Assembly (NCBI RefSeq): GCF_900142015.1
Contig: NZ_FQZN01000001.1
Coordinates: forward strand, 124,001-188,000
Reading direction: 5' to 3'
Source of the DNA: Bacteroides stercorirosoris
Lineage (GTDB): Bacteria; Bacteroidota; Bacteroidia; Bacteroidales; Bacteroidaceae
DNA: 64,000 bases
This document shows positions 16,948-27,010 of this stretch, one piece after another (position 1 is the stretch's first letter; every line of letters begins with the position of its first letter). The position numbers and the translations under genes are program-made. A model generated the notes under the pieces. That model ran no database searches and was not told the DNA's origin. It was given only the letters and a program-made list of their open reading frames with translations.

Positions 16948-19091
16948 AAAAAAATCGTCTCTTTCGCCACATCGACGCTGTTTCCTTCAGGAGCTGCTCC
17001 ATACGGGTTCTTTGCCAATGTCCAGGGTTCTTCCATTGCATAATAATCCAGCTTGACTTCGGGCTTGCCGTCCAGTTGGTCCTGGAGGGTCTGCCAGTAA
17101 GCTGCCCAGCGTTTATAATAGAAGTCACGCAGGATACCGTTCCACTCCTTATGGGCATAGTCGCGCAGACCACCATCGTCGGCACATACACGATTGCCCC
17201 AGGTGGTTATCTGCACACGGGCATTCCACTCGTACAGGTCTTTTTCTTCGGGAGTAGTGCCCAGGTTGCGCGCCTGTTCTATCCAACGCCCCACACGGAA
17301 CTCGCTACGGGTGCCCAAAAGGCGGTCTTGCATCAGCAATAGCTCCAGGAATTTCTGAGAATCACGGGCGAAACTGTGCTTGTCAAAGCTCTTGAAGTCG
17401 GCAATAGCCCGGTTATAGACAATGCGGCCTTTATCGGAAAGGGACTGGCGAACGATGTCTACCAGGTCGTATTCAAAGTTATTGTTGCCACGATATTTGT
17501 CCGCCACTTCCAGCATGAGTCGTGCAGCCTCTTCCGTAACAGTAGGATCGTAATAGTTCTTCATCTTTGACCAGCTTGATGCCTGGAAGTTATTCATCGA
17601 GGGACGCCCGCAGAAGATGGATTCGTGAGGCCCCTGCTGATTGTTTCCGAAAGGACAGTTATAAATGGAGTTGGCAAGCAGCAGCCATGCTTTTTCTATT
17701 TTCTCGTCTCTCACGCCATAGCGGGCAAAGAGATAATCCTTCAGCCACTCCTCTTTAGTAAATTTCTCGGGACGCCAGGGAAGTTCGCACATCAGCTCGA
17801 ACATGACCGGGTTATTCTCCGATCCCTCCATCGTCAGGCCAATCCCTTTCAGATGGGCAGCCAACGGATTGTCTTTAGTTTGATAGAAGTTGTCGAGCAA
17901 CTGATCCATGCGGCCGTGCAGACCTACATTACCACCAAAGTTCAGCAACATGCAGAAAAGCCAGTCGTGCTGTTCGTAACCTTTATCACGCTTCCAGATA
18001 GAAGGAATTCCCCACATGGGACGGCACTCACTGAACAAATCCAGTATCAGCAAATCTCCGTTCTTCATATTCTTTATCATCTCGGGACGCGGGTTCTCCG
18101 TCCAGCCCTGCACCACCCAAGTAGCTTTAGGATTGACGCGCTTCATGGCAGTCATGATGGCTTTGCCTGCCGCGTCGAAATCTACCGAAGCGGCATTCTC
18201 GGCTTCATGGAAAGGGTCCATCGAATAATAATCGGCCTTACCGAACAGTTTTTCCTGTTCACGATAGTACAAATCGGCTATCTCGGCAAAACGGGTATCG
18301 GTGGGCTGCAGGAAAGCGGGACGCGTGAAGCCGTTCCACAAATCGGACTTAGTCAGGTTCAGACCTAACTTCTCGTCGGCATCATGGGGCACCATGCCCG
18401 AATATCCGGGGAAGACAGGCTTGATGCCATATTCACGCATACGTTTCAGGATTTTCTTCTGCAAAACTTCTTGTTGTGCATACCAGGAGTCGGGATTAGG
18501 ACCGCCCCATCCTTCCAGATTATTCATAGCCCACCAGGCCAGGAAAGCGGGGCCGGCAATGAAACGGTTTATCTCTTCTTTGGTATAACCCAGTTTCTGG
18601 AGCATATTCCGCCAGATGCACTCCTGTCCCACTGCCGCCAAAGGCATGTTGATGCCATGCAGGGCCATCCAGTCGAGCTCACGTTCCCAGCGCTCCCAGT
18701 CCCAGAAAGCCATAGTGTAGGAGTAAGTGCAATAATTGAAATCGTAACGTAATGAAAGGGAGGTTTCATGACGTTCTTTTTGGGAAACAGGCGGCAGTAT
18801 TCGGGGAAGTTGTGCCTGCATACCGTTCCATGAAAGGTGGATACCGGCGTAATATTTCAGATACCAGTTGATGCCGGTTGCTATGTTCACGTAATTATTG
18901 CCGCGTACGACGACTTTATTGCCTTTCTGATCCAGTTCGAAAAAGTCTTCCGTACCTTTATTAAGCTCAATGATGAATTTCTTCGATGCGCCCCGGTCTA
19001 TTCTTTCAAGCAGACCATTGATTGGGTTGGCAGACAAATGAACCGACAGGACGGTTGCAAACAGAATAAATAAATAGAGTTTGATTTTCAT
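16935..19091 (-). CDS. GH89 alpha-N-acetylglucosaminidase
   Basis: This 718-residue secreted enzyme has a signal peptide (LFILFATVLSVHLSA). The NAGLU-type sequence is continuous: NYCTYSYTMAFWDWERWERE, ELDWMALHGINMPLAAVGQE, FPGYSGMVPHD and the MDPFHEAEN block, whose Glu (E296) is the likely catalytic acid. GH89 enzymes remove terminal alpha-linked GlcNAc from heparan sulfate or from mucin-type O-glycans. It starts 149 bases after the HTCS regulator stop and heads the operon with the HGSNAT-like acyltransferase. A TACTTTTG box lies at 19118-19125 on the same strand. The sugar source is more probably a host glycan than plant pectin, though the GH28-like neighbour leaves this open. Confidence 0.95.
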   Translation of the reverse strand: MKIKLYLFILFATVLSVHLSANPINGLLERIDRGASKKFIIELNKGTEDFFELDQKGNKVVVRGNNYVNIATGINWYLKYYAGIHLSWNGMQAQLPRILPPVSQKERHETSLSLRYDFNYCTYSYTMAFWDWERWERELDWMALHGINMPLAAVGQECIWRNMLQKLGYTKEEINRFIAGPAFLAWWAMNNLEGWGGPNPDSWYAQQEVLQKKILKRMREYGIKPVFPGYSGMVPHDADEKLGLNLTKSDLWNGFTRPAFLQPTDTRFAEIADLYYREQEKLFGKADYYSMDPFHEAENAASVDFDAAGKAIMTAMKRVNPKATWVVQGWTENPRPEMIKNMKNGDLLILDLFSECRPMWGIPSIWKRDKGYEQHDWLFCMLLNFGGNVGLHGRMDQLLDNFYQTKDNPLAAHLKGIGLTMEGSENNPVMFELMCELPWRPEKFTKEEWLKDYLFARYGVRDEKIEKAWLLLANSIYNCPFGNNQQGPHESIFCGRPSMNNFQASSWSKMKNYYDPTVTEEAARLMLEVADKYRGNNNFEYDLVDIVRQSLSDKGRIVYNRAIADFKSFDKHSFARDSQKFLELLLMQDRLLGTRSEFRVGRWIEQARNLGTTPEEKDLYEWNARVQITTWGNRVCADDGGLRDYAHKEWNGILRDFYYKRWAAYWQTLQDQLDGKPEVKLDYYAMEEPWTLAKNPYGAAPEGNSVDVAKETIFLIDN

Positions 19092-19117
19092 GGTATTCTA
19101 TATTCAGGATGATATGC

Positions 19118-19125
19118 AAAAGTAG
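19118..19125 (-). promoter_or_regulatory. Candidate -7 box of the GH89 operon
   Basis: On the minus strand this reads TACTTTTG, fitting TAnnTTTG, 27 bases upstream of the GH89 ATG. It falls in the 149-base gap after the HTCS gene, where a regulated promoter is expected. The CAAA at 19138-19141 is too close (12 bases) to be the canonical -33. Confidence 0.4.
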
Positions 19126-19240
19126 GCGTTTCTTTCCAAAAGTAAGGAGAAAATAAGAAAGTTTGGGACGAATATAGTAAAGAACGAGACGATATTACAA
19201 TCTACAAGCGGCTACGCTATACTTATAGCCCGTAGCCCTC

Positions 19241-22200
19241 TCACTTCTTCCCCAGCTTTGAACTTGGCAGGTACCCGAAGAACTCTTTGAAACATTTCGT
19301 AAAATATTTAGGGTCGTTGAAGCCAACGGCATAAGCTATCTCGGAAACATTCACATCGCCCGGACCTTCCTGTATCATCCGCTGCGCCACATTCAGACGA
19401 TAGTTCTTCATAAACTGGCCGATGGGTTGCCCCGTCAGATCCTGCATCTTCTTGTTGACTAACGTCTTGCTATACCCCATATCGCGTACAAACCTCTCCA
19501 GGTTATATTCCGAATCGGCATAGTTTTCCTTCATCAGACTGACGGCATTCGTAATAAACGTCTTGTCTCTCGACTCCTCTTTCACATGCAGTTCCTCTAC
19601 GTTACTGCTCGCCGAGAACATCTTCTTATATTTCCCCCGCAAGTTCAGGATATTGCGGATACGAAGCCGGAGCACTTCTTCATCAAAAGGCTTGCAGAGA
19701 TACTCGTCTACGCCTATCTCAAAACTTCTTTTCTCCTGTACATCCGAACGGAGCGCCGTAAGCATCAGGAACGGAATGTGCGAAGTCGCCAGATTATCCT
19801 TGATGCGGCGCGACAACTCTATACCATCCATCACAGGCATCATCAGGTCGCTCACTATTAAATCAACCGTATGCTTCTGAACGATTTCCAGCGCCTCCTG
19901 CCCGTCTCCCGCTTCAAACAGACGGTAATCACCCACCAGCAACGTGCGGATGTACGAACGCATATCCCGGTTATCCTCCACAATCAGAATGGTTTCTTTC
20001 TTCTGTCCGTCATCGGTTTGTGTCAAATCAGGCATATACCCGTCATCGGACAGTTCCACCACTTCCCCGCCCGACTCTACGCTCTCACCGGGAATCAGCG
20101 GCATCAGTATGCGGAACGAGGCTCCCGGTCCACGGTTGTTGTGGGCACAGATTTCCCCTCCATGCAGTTCCACAATCTTCCGGCAAAGGAACAGGCCGAT
20201 ACCCGTACCACTCTGCCCGTAAACGGGATATTTCGTACTCTTCTTGGATTGATAGAAACGGTCGAATATCTTCTCCATGTCCTCCGTCACCAGTCCATGC
20301 CCTGTGTCGCAGACACTGATATAAAGCATCTTTTCCCCGCTTTCTCCCTTGACGGAAGCTACAAAAATATGGATGCACCCGTTGTCCGGTGTAAACTTGA
20401 TTGCATTGGAAACCAAGTTCACCATCACCTTGCGCATATACCCGGCGTCAACCACCAGAAAAGGATTATCCAAACGGAAATAAGTGGAGATGTCAATCTG
20501 CCGTTCTTTGGCAAAGACTTTAAAAGGTATGAGCAGCTCGGACAGAAACTCGATGAAGTTCGTCGAGCGCCGATCCAGTACCACCTTGTCCATATCCAGT
20601 TTCCGGAAATCCATCAACTCGTTCACTAACGAAAGCAGATAGCGGGAGTTCCGTTCGGCAATCTGCAATTGTGCCTTCACATCCTCGTCTTGCGTTTCTT
20701 TCAGCGCATGCTCGATAGGGCCATGGATAAGCGTGACAGGTGTCCGGAACTCATGGGTGATATTCGTGAAGAAAGCAATCTTCTCCTCCGTTATCTCCCT
20801 GACGTGCTGAGCCATTGCTTCCAGTTGTTTGTTTTGGACAGCCAGCTCCTGCGTACGCAATTCCACTTCCTGCTCCAGCCGCGCTTTTTGTTCCCGGTAG
20901 CTCCGGGTTTTCCTCTTATAGAACAGATAGACGGCAAGACAGGCAAGCACCACCAGCAACAGATAGAACCAACCGGACTTATAGAAATAAGGTATTATGC
21001 TTACTTCTACCTCCGTCGTCCGGTCCGACCACCGTCCCAGTTCGTCCGTGGCACGCACCTGTAACGTATAGTTGCCAGGAGGTACAGAAGCATAGCGTGC
21101 CATGCAGTCGCCCGGCTGGGTTTCATTCCATTCGTCCTCATACCCTTCCAGGCGATAGGCAAAACGTATACGGCTGCTGTTACCATAATTCTGCGTAGTG
21201 AAACCGATGGAAAAGCGGTTCTCCTTTTCGTGCAGAGAAATCCGGGGCGACAGGGTGATCACCTTCTTAAAGTAATCGCCGCTGGAAGGATAAATGGTAT
21301 TCCCGCCAATTGCCAGCGAAGAGAGCTTCACATACGAAGCGGAAGGCAGTGAGGTGTCATTGTCGGAGTAAATAATGACCAGCCCGTCTATCGTAGCCAG
21401 ATAAATGAAATCATGCTTTGCCGAATAATGGATGCCGTTCCAGTAAAATTGGGTAGCGGGTAAACCATCTGCCTGCGTGTAGTTGCTGAACGTCATCGAC
21501 TGGAGGTTCAAACGCGAAAGGCCGTCATTCGTTGTCAGCCACAAGTTGCCCTGTCCGTCTTCCGCCATACCAAGAATGGTGTTATTGGGTAGGCCGTGGC
21601 GGGTGGTGTAGCACTTAAAGACGAAATGATTATTCTTATCGCTCGTCAGCTGATAGAGTCCGCTTCCGTTGCCACCCAGCCAAATGGTGCCGTTCCTGTC
21701 TTCGAGAATACTGTTTATCTTTTCCAGTTGCGTAGACTCCGGGTTGTCCAGTTTATATCGCAGGTATTTATAGTCGAAACGCTTGTTCGATTTGGCAAAG
21801 GAGGGCAAGTCTACAATAAACACCCCTTGCGTGGTACCTACCCACAGGCGTTTCTTCCGGTCTATCAAGAGTGCATAAACAGCCTCGAACTCATTATCGG
21901 ACTGGTCGAACAGCACTCTGGTGAAAGTATCTTTCCGCTTGTCATAGAAATGTATCCCGCGCGTGGAGCCGAACCATATCCCATGATTAATCATATCTTC
22001 GCAGGCACTGTTGATGAAGTCACCTTCCAGTTCGGGAATATTCTCGCAGGTATAACGTTTGAAAGTACGGTTATTGGGGATATTCAGATTCAGTTCGTTG
22101 ATACCCACGCCCCAGGTATATGCCCACAGACGATTGTCCGAGTCTATCAGAATCCCCATCAGGGTGTTGTTGCTGATGGAAGTGATGTCATTGGGTGAGA

Positions 22201-23461
22201 AAAGATGGTGGGTACAGTACTTGCTTTCCCGGTTCCACTTCATCAAGCCGCGCTCCACAAGTGCAACCCAGAGGTTGCCGTCCTTGTCTTCGTCTACGGC
22301 ATTTACGGGTGTAGGAGCGTCAGTTGCGGGTGTGGAAGTACCGGCTGTTACAGAAACATCTCCGCACGTCCACAGTTCGGTTTGCAAGCGCTTCGGAGAG
22401 AGAAGGTTGACGCCGCCGGTTTCCGTACCGAGCCAGATGGTTTCTCCATCAGTGAACAGGCAGTTGATGGCGTTACAATTGATGGTGACGTTACTCCGGT
22501 CGCTGGTCTGGCGGATAAAGGAGAAAGTATCCGTATCTTTATGGTAAACGTTCAGGCCGTTGAGGGTAGAGACAATCAGATGCCCGCGTTCTGTAAGTTT
22601 GATGTCCGTTATGTAAGCCTGGCTCAACATTCCGGGGCGATGGGTGGAGTATCGGTATCGCTTCAGACTGCGTTCGGGATGGTTGTATTTAAAAAGTCCG
22701 CGGTTAGAACCAATCCACAACACGTCGCCATCCGCCTGCATACAGGAAATGCGCCAGTCTTCACTGAAAGACACCAGGCTGTCGGAAAGGATATCCGCTT
22801 TCAGGAGGTTGCCGGGTTGTTTCTCAACGCGACACACCTGATTGTCGATACCTGCACAAATGGCCCAGCCGATATCAAGAATAGCATGTACAGGCGTGGC
22901 AGAAGCATTTTTCAGACAATAATAGGTTTTAACACCCCCTTTATCATCCAACTCTATACACCACAAATCCTTGTTACCGGAAATCCATAAATCACCTTGC
23001 TTATCCCTGTAGACAGTACTGACATATTCATCCATCAGTTGGCGTAGCGGACTATCCGCAGGAAGGGACAATGTGACCGGGGAGTAAGTATCCAGATCAA
23101 GAATATCGATTCCTCCTTCGGATGCAATCCACAACCGCCGGAAGTTATCTTCACAAATCTTGTGAACAAAATCGTTCTTCAGACGTATCGGCTCGGTCTG
23201 CGTGCCATAGTTCAGAAATTGATAGCCGTCGTAACGTCCTATCCCGTAATGCGTGGCAACCCAAACGTATCCTTCGGAATCTTTAAAAATATCACTGACA
23301 AAGCTATAGGGAAGCCCAGCATTCTCCGTAATAAACTTAAAGTTGTACTGGCTGAAAAAACGCTCTGTGCTTTGAGGAAAAAGCAACAGAGCCTGCATTA
23401 CAAAGACAAGGAACAGCAGGAGACGAGAACAGCGAGTTAACGAGTTGGCAAGTTGACTCAT
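19241..23461 (-). CDS. Hybrid two-component system regulator (HTCS)
   Basis: This 1406-residue one-protein sensor-regulator has a signal/membrane segment (13-30), then a periplasmic double propeller of Reg_prop repeats (about 40-705, with repeated GLWxGT-type blades such as IWLGTETGGVNLL). A Y_Y_Y domain lies at about 745-822, a membrane segment at 829-848, HisKA with the phospho-acceptor His903 (FTNITHEFRTPVTLIHG), then HATPase_c (DTGHG, GTGIGL). A receiver domain follows with Asp1205 (VSDLMMPVMDG), and a C-terminal AraC HTH (about 1300-1400). HTCS proteins bind sugar fragments in the periplasm and activate adjacent glycan operons; the GH89-GH92-GH28-like operon directly downstream is the likely target. 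The gene starts 2 bases after the acyl-CoA synthetase stop. Confidence 0.95.
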   Translation of the reverse strand: MSQLANSLTRCSRLLLFLVFVMQALLLFPQSTERFFSQYNFKFITENAGLPYSFVSDIFKDSEGYVWVATHYGIGRYDGYQFLNYGTQTEPIRLKNDFVHKICEDNFRRLWIASEGGIDILDLDTYSPVTLSLPADSPLRQLMDEYVSTVYRDKQGDLWISGNKDLWCIELDDKGGVKTYYCLKNASATPVHAILDIGWAICAGIDNQVCRVEKQPGNLLKADILSDSLVSFSEDWRISCMQADGDVLWIGSNRGLFKYNHPERSLKRYRYSTHRPGMLSQAYITDIKLTERGHLIVSTLNGLNVYHKDTDTFSFIRQTSDRSNVTINCNAINCLFTDGETIWLGTETGGVNLLSPKRLQTELWTCGDVSVTAGTSTPATDAPTPVNAVDEDKDGNLWVALVERGLMKWNRESKYCTHHLFSPNDITSISNNTLMGILIDSDNRLWAYTWGVGINELNLNIPNNRTFKRYTCENIPELEGDFINSACEDMINHGIWFGSTRGIHFYDKRKDTFTRVLFDQSDNEFEAVYALLIDRKKRLWVGTTQGVFIVDLPSFAKSNKRFDYKYLRYKLDNPESTQLEKINSILEDRNGTIWLGGNGSGLYQLTSDKNNHFVFKCYTTRHGLPNNTILGMAEDGQGNLWLTTNDGLSRLNLQSMTFSNYTQADGLPATQFYWNGIHYSAKHDFIYLATIDGLVIIYSDNDTSLPSASYVKLSSLAIGGNTIYPSSGDYFKKVITLSPRISLHEKENRFSIGFTTQNYGNSSRIRFAYRLEGYEDEWNETQPGDCMARYASVPPGNYTLQVRATDELGRWSDRTTEVEVSIIPYFYKSGWFYLLLVVLACLAVYLFYKRKTRSYREQKARLEQEVELRTQELAVQNKQLEAMAQHVREITEEKIAFFTNITHEFRTPVTLIHGPIEHALKETQDEDVKAQLQIAERNSRYLLSLVNELMDFRKLDMDKVVLDRRSTNFIEFLSELLIPFKVFAKERQIDISTYFRLDNPFLVVDAGYMRKVMVNLVSNAIKFTPDNGCIHIFVASVKGESGEKMLYISVCDTGHGLVTEDMEKIFDRFYQSKKSTKYPVYGQSGTGIGLFLCRKIVELHGGEICAHNNRGPGASFRILMPLIPGESVESGGEVVELSDDGYMPDLTQTDDGQKKETILIVEDNRDMRSYIRTLLVGDYRLFEAGDGQEALEIVQKHTVDLIVSDLMMPVMDGIELSRRIKDNLATSHIPFLMLTALRSDVQEKRSFEIGVDEYLCKPFDEEVLRLRIRNILNLRGKYKKMFSASSNVEELHVKEESRDKTFITNAVSLMKENYADSEYNLERFVRDMGYSKTLVNKKMQDLTGQPIGQFMKNYRLNVAQRMIQEGPGDVNVSEIAYAVGFNDPKYFTKCFKEFFGYLPSSKLGKK

Positions 23462-23463
23462 CT

Positions 23464-25527
23464 TTACTTCTTCTCTATCCGGATACGTGCATCCACAGCA
23501 ATCACATGTTTTTCCGTAGCCAGTAGCGGGTTGATGTCCATCTCCTTAATCTCCGTCGCAAAGCGCAGCAAAGTGGAAAGGCGTACGATAATCTCCGCAA
23601 ACTTATCCTCATTCACTCCCTTCTGCCCGCGCGTTCCCTTAATAATCTTATAGGCGCGGAGAGAATGAATCATAGAATAAGCCTCTTCATAAGAAAGCGG
23701 CGCCAGACCGGAAGAAACGTCTTTGAGCACTTCCACAAAGATACCGCCCAGACCGCAAAGCACCACGTGTCCGAACTTCGCTTCATACTTGGCACCGACA
23801 AACAGTTCCGTACCTTTCAACATGGGTTGTACCAGGATGCCGGTCACTTCGGGAATCTGCATCATGCGCTCAAACTCGAATGCCAGGTGCTGTTCTCCTT
23901 TTATATTAAGCACCACGCCGCCGACATCGGACTTATGAACAGGCCCCACTACCTTTGCCACGACAGGGAAACCTGTGCGGCGGGCAAAAGCAAGCACTTC
24001 ATCTTTATTGGCGGACACGAATTCTTCGACTATGGGAATACCGGCGGCATGAAGCAACGCCTGCACATAATGCGGCTGAATATACCCCTCTTCGGGAATG
24101 GAGTCGATAATGCGACGGATGCGCGGCACGTCCACACCGAAGAGTTCTATCTCGTTGGCGGCAGGCCGGGGGGCATTCATAATGCGGGAGAGTGCCGTGC
24201 CCAAAGTCACTTCATCGGCAAAGTTCACATGACCCTTGGCAAGGAAAGCGGCCACTTCTGCTCCGGCGGTATTGATGGAAGGCAGAATGGGGAATATCGG
24301 TTTGCTGCACGTCTGCATCTTCTCGTGCAGCACATCGTACATCTCGAACATGGTGACCAACCCCGGCGTACCGAAGATGGCCAGCACAGCATCTATATTC
24401 TCAAATTTCTCTTCGCAATATTCCAGGCAGAGGCGCAGATGGTCGGGAGTTCCGGTGGCGAGAATATCAATCGGATTACCTACAGCGGCACCGGGGAAAA
24501 GTTTGCTTTTCAGCTCATCGGCAACAGGGCCTTCCAGCTTGGGGACGTTCAGTCCGCCTTTGCTCAGTGCATCGGTCAGCATCACGCCCGGACCTCCGGC
24601 ATGGGTGATGATGGCGAAATTCTTTCCTTTCAGTTCGGGCAGGGTAAAGATACAGCCTACGGTCGTCAGTTCTTCACGCGAATAACAACGCACAATGCCC
24701 GCCTTGCGGAACAAAGCTTCTACAGCCGAATCGCTACTGGCAATGGCACCCGTGTGCGAAGAAGCAGCACGGCTGCCACTCTCACTACTGCCTGCCTTGA
24801 TAGCGGCAATCTTGCAACCTTTCTTTATCAAAGAGGACGCATGGAACAGCAAACGGTCGGGGTCGCCGATGCTTTCGATATAGAGCAGTTTGATTTTAGA
24901 GTCTTCTTCCGGCCGGAAGTTCTCGTCCATATATTGCAGCACGTCTTCCACGCCTATCTGCTTCGCATTGCCCACGGACCAGACAGAGTTGAACTGCAAG
25001 CCTTTGGTTACGGCACTTTCCAGAATGAAAACGGCTGTCGCACCGGAACTTGAAATAAGGTCTACGCCCTGCGGGTGCAGTTGGGGAATGGGTTGGCTGA
25101 ACACACTATGATGCCAGGTATTCATCAGACCGATGCAATTGGGACCAATCAGGGAAGCACCATACTTATTCACTGTTTCCAGAATGCGGTCTTCCAGCAG
25201 AGCACCCTCATGCGTTTCTTCACCAAATCCGGCGGAAAGGATGATGAACGCCCGCACTTGCTTCTCCGCCGCAAGCACTTCCACGGCATCGGGACACATC
25301 TGGGCAGGAATGGCAAGTATGGCAAGTTCTGTTTCGGGAAGGTCCTTCACGTCGGCATACGCCGTTACTCCTTGCACTTCTGTCTCTTTCGGATTTACGG
25401 CACGCAGTTCTCCGGTATAGCCACCGTTAATAAGATTACGCAGGATAGCGCCTCCCGGTTTGTGCACGTTATTGGATGCTCCCACCACTACAATGCTGGC
25501 AGGACGAAGCAATTGGTTTGTTATCAT
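23464..25527 (-). CDS. ADP-forming acyl-CoA/acetyl-CoA synthetase, fused subunits
   Basis: This 687-residue cytoplasmic enzyme has the fused alpha-beta arrangement of ADP-forming acetate-CoA ligases. The N-terminal CoA-binding domain has SIVVVGASNN and NPKETEVQGV, followed by the ligase domain with GPNCIGLMNT and SSHTGAIA, whose His is the phosphorylation site. The C-terminal ATP-grasp domain has FPVVAKVVGPVHKSDVGGVVLNI. It would convert acyl-CoA, ADP and phosphate to acid, CoA and ATP, or the reverse. The gene has a clear promoter (25562-25591) and HTCS follows after 2 bases, so both are probably on one transcript. Substrate range is not determined. Confidence 0.92.
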   Translation of the reverse strand: MITNQLLRPASIVVVGASNNVHKPGGAILRNLINGGYTGELRAVNPKETEVQGVTAYADVKDLPETELAILAIPAQMCPDAVEVLAAEKQVRAFIILSAGFGEETHEGALLEDRILETVNKYGASLIGPNCIGLMNTWHHSVFSQPIPQLHPQGVDLISSSGATAVFILESAVTKGLQFNSVWSVGNAKQIGVEDVLQYMDENFRPEEDSKIKLLYIESIGDPDRLLFHASSLIKKGCKIAAIKAGSSESGSRAASSHTGAIASSDSAVEALFRKAGIVRCYSREELTTVGCIFTLPELKGKNFAIITHAGGPGVMLTDALSKGGLNVPKLEGPVADELKSKLFPGAAVGNPIDILATGTPDHLRLCLEYCEEKFENIDAVLAIFGTPGLVTMFEMYDVLHEKMQTCSKPIFPILPSINTAGAEVAAFLAKGHVNFADEVTLGTALSRIMNAPRPAANEIELFGVDVPRIRRIIDSIPEEGYIQPHYVQALLHAAGIPIVEEFVSANKDEVLAFARRTGFPVVAKVVGPVHKSDVGGVVLNIKGEQHLAFEFERMMQIPEVTGILVQPMLKGTELFVGAKYEAKFGHVVLCGLGGIFVEVLKDVSSGLAPLSYEEAYSMIHSLRAYKIIKGTRGQKGVNEDKFAEIIVRLSTLLRFATEIKEMDINPLLATEKHVIAVDARIRIEKK

Positions 25528-25561
25528 AGTTCGTTAACTTTAAATTCATGATACGACGTCA

Positions 25562-25591
25562 CAAATATACGATTTTTATGCAATTCTACAA
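25562..25591 (-). promoter_or_regulatory. Promoter of the acyl-CoA synthetase gene
   Basis: The minus-strand -7 element TATATTTG (25562-25569) matches TAnnTTTG and lies 35 bases before the ATG at 25527. A GTTG at about 25589-25592, 19 bases upstream, is a reasonable -33. Confidence 0.6.
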
Positions 25592-25889
25592 CCGGGTAAG
25601 GAAAAAGAAAGGCAGGTATAAGAAATTGGCATACTCGTCGATAATGAGGTAAAGACTGATGCCCAAAGCATGTGCCTGGATATCACTTTACATCTTCCAT
25701 ATTCATTCTGATTCTCCTATCAATTCAACAGTACCACAAAGATAGAAAAAGTCCCTGTAAATAAGAGGAGAAGACACCGTATTTCCTATCTGTACATCAC
25801 TGAAACGCTCGTGTCAGCGTAGTAGTCTCTTCTTTTCCCAAAGCAACCACAGCAAAAGAAAAGTCCTTTCCCGGGCGGTTATGAATTAA

Positions 25890-25983
25890 TTCACCACAGA
25901 GTAACACAGGGTATCACAGAGTTTTATCAATTTGAAATCAAAAGAATAGAACTCCGTGATACTCTGTGTTACTCTGTGGTGAA
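25890..25983. repeat. CACCACAGA-type hairpin, copy 1
   Basis: Arms 25890-25923 and 25950-25983 are 34 bp long with two mismatches and a 26-base loop. It begins TTCACCACAGAGTAACACAG. Related hairpins lie at 32735-32825 and 43152-43234. It occupies the 438-base gap between the acyl-CoA synthetase promoter and porP; nothing else is seen there. Confidence 0.8.
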
Positions 25984-26040
25984 AACTCATTTCTTATCAA
26001 TTCTACACAATTTTTTTTCGTTTTATCAGTTCTTATATTG

Positions 26041-26994
26041 ATGAAACATTATTGCATCCTGAAATGCTTAATTCTTATTTGCCTTCCTTTCTGTGCGGCA
26101 GGAGTGCAGGCACAGTTTGACGCGCGCTTTAGTCAATACTGGGCGGTACCGGGCTATTATCATCCCGGATGGGCAGGGCAAACGGATAATAAACTGAACA
26201 TCTATGGCTCGTATGGCATGCAACTGATGGGCTTCACTCGTGCTCCACGGGTGATGTATTTCGGCGCGGATATGCCTTTTACCTTGTTCAAGAAACAACA
26301 GGGTGCCGGTGTGGGATTTTTTAATGAAGCCATCGGCCTGTTTCGTAACCAGCGTTTCTGGGGACAGTATGCCTATCAAATGAAAATCCGTAAAAGTAAG
26401 TTGGGCATTGGCTTTCAGATAGGTATGCTGAACGTATCTTTCGACCCTTCCGACATCAATCTTGGTGATGATACTGATGACGAAGCTTTTCCGACTACAG
26501 CGGAAAGTGGAAATGCCGTCGACATCGGATTGGGAGCTTATTACTCACATCCCAAATTTTATGCAGCCTTTTCCGCCCATCACCTCACTGCTCCCCGCAT
26601 CTCCCTGGGAGAAAAAAGCCAGATTAAAATACATCCTATCGTTTATTTGACAGCCGGATACAATATTCAGACACGTAATCCGTTAATTTCCATACAGCCC
26701 TCGATGCAGTTGCAAAGTGATTTTATTTCTACACGACTGGACGTGACGGGGCGGTTGTTCTATACCTATCGCTCTAAAGTGCTTAGTGGGGGGCTGACGT
26801 ACTCGCCCGATACTTCGGTGACGTTCAGCTTCGGACTGACGGTGCAGGGCGTGACACTGGGATATGCTTACGAGTGCTTTACCTCGAAGATTGGCGCTGC
26901 AAGCGGTAGCCACGACCTGATGGTAAGGTATGCATTGGACTTGAATGTATTTAAGAAGAACCGGAACTTGCATAAGAGTGTACGGATTCTGTAG
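26041..26994 (+). CDS. porP: PorP/SprF-family type IX secretion protein
   Basis: About 317 residues from the ATG at 26041. The longer upstream frame (25966) runs through the hairpin repeat and gives no signal peptide, so I reject it. A signal peptide (LKCLILICLPFCAAGVQAQ) is followed by an outer-membrane barrel of the PorP/SprF family (FSQYWAVPGYYHPGWAG, LNVSFDPSDINLGDD). Family members anchor surface attachments or link the cell surface to the GldKLMN trans-envelope motor of the type IX secretion system. It is immediately followed by gldK, gldL, gldM and gldN. Confidence 0.9.
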   Translation: MKHYCILKCLILICLPFCAAGVQAQFDARFSQYWAVPGYYHPGWAGQTDNKLNIYGSYGMQLMGFTRAPRVMYFGADMPFTLFKKQQGAGVGFFNEAIGLFRNQRFWGQYAYQMKIRKSKLGIGFQIGMLNVSFDPSDINLGDDTDDEAFPTTAESGNAVDIGLGAYYSHPKFYAAFSAHHLTAPRISLGEKSQIKIHPIVYLTAGYNIQTRNPLISIQPSMQLQSDFISTRLDVTGRLFYTYRSKVLSGGLTYSPDTSVTFSFGLTVQGVTLGYAYECFTSKIGAASGSHDLMVRYALDLNVFKKNRNLHKSVRIL

Positions 26995-27010
26995 AAGAGA
27001 TATACGAACG

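Noticed and set aside
23665..25053. A 462-codon plus-strand frame opposite the acyl-CoA synthetase
   Set aside because: No recognisable domain; the synthetase motifs are on the other strand.
26945..27010. Upstream extension of gldK into the porP gene
   Set aside because: It has no signal peptide; the ATG at 27011 is followed by a lipobox.
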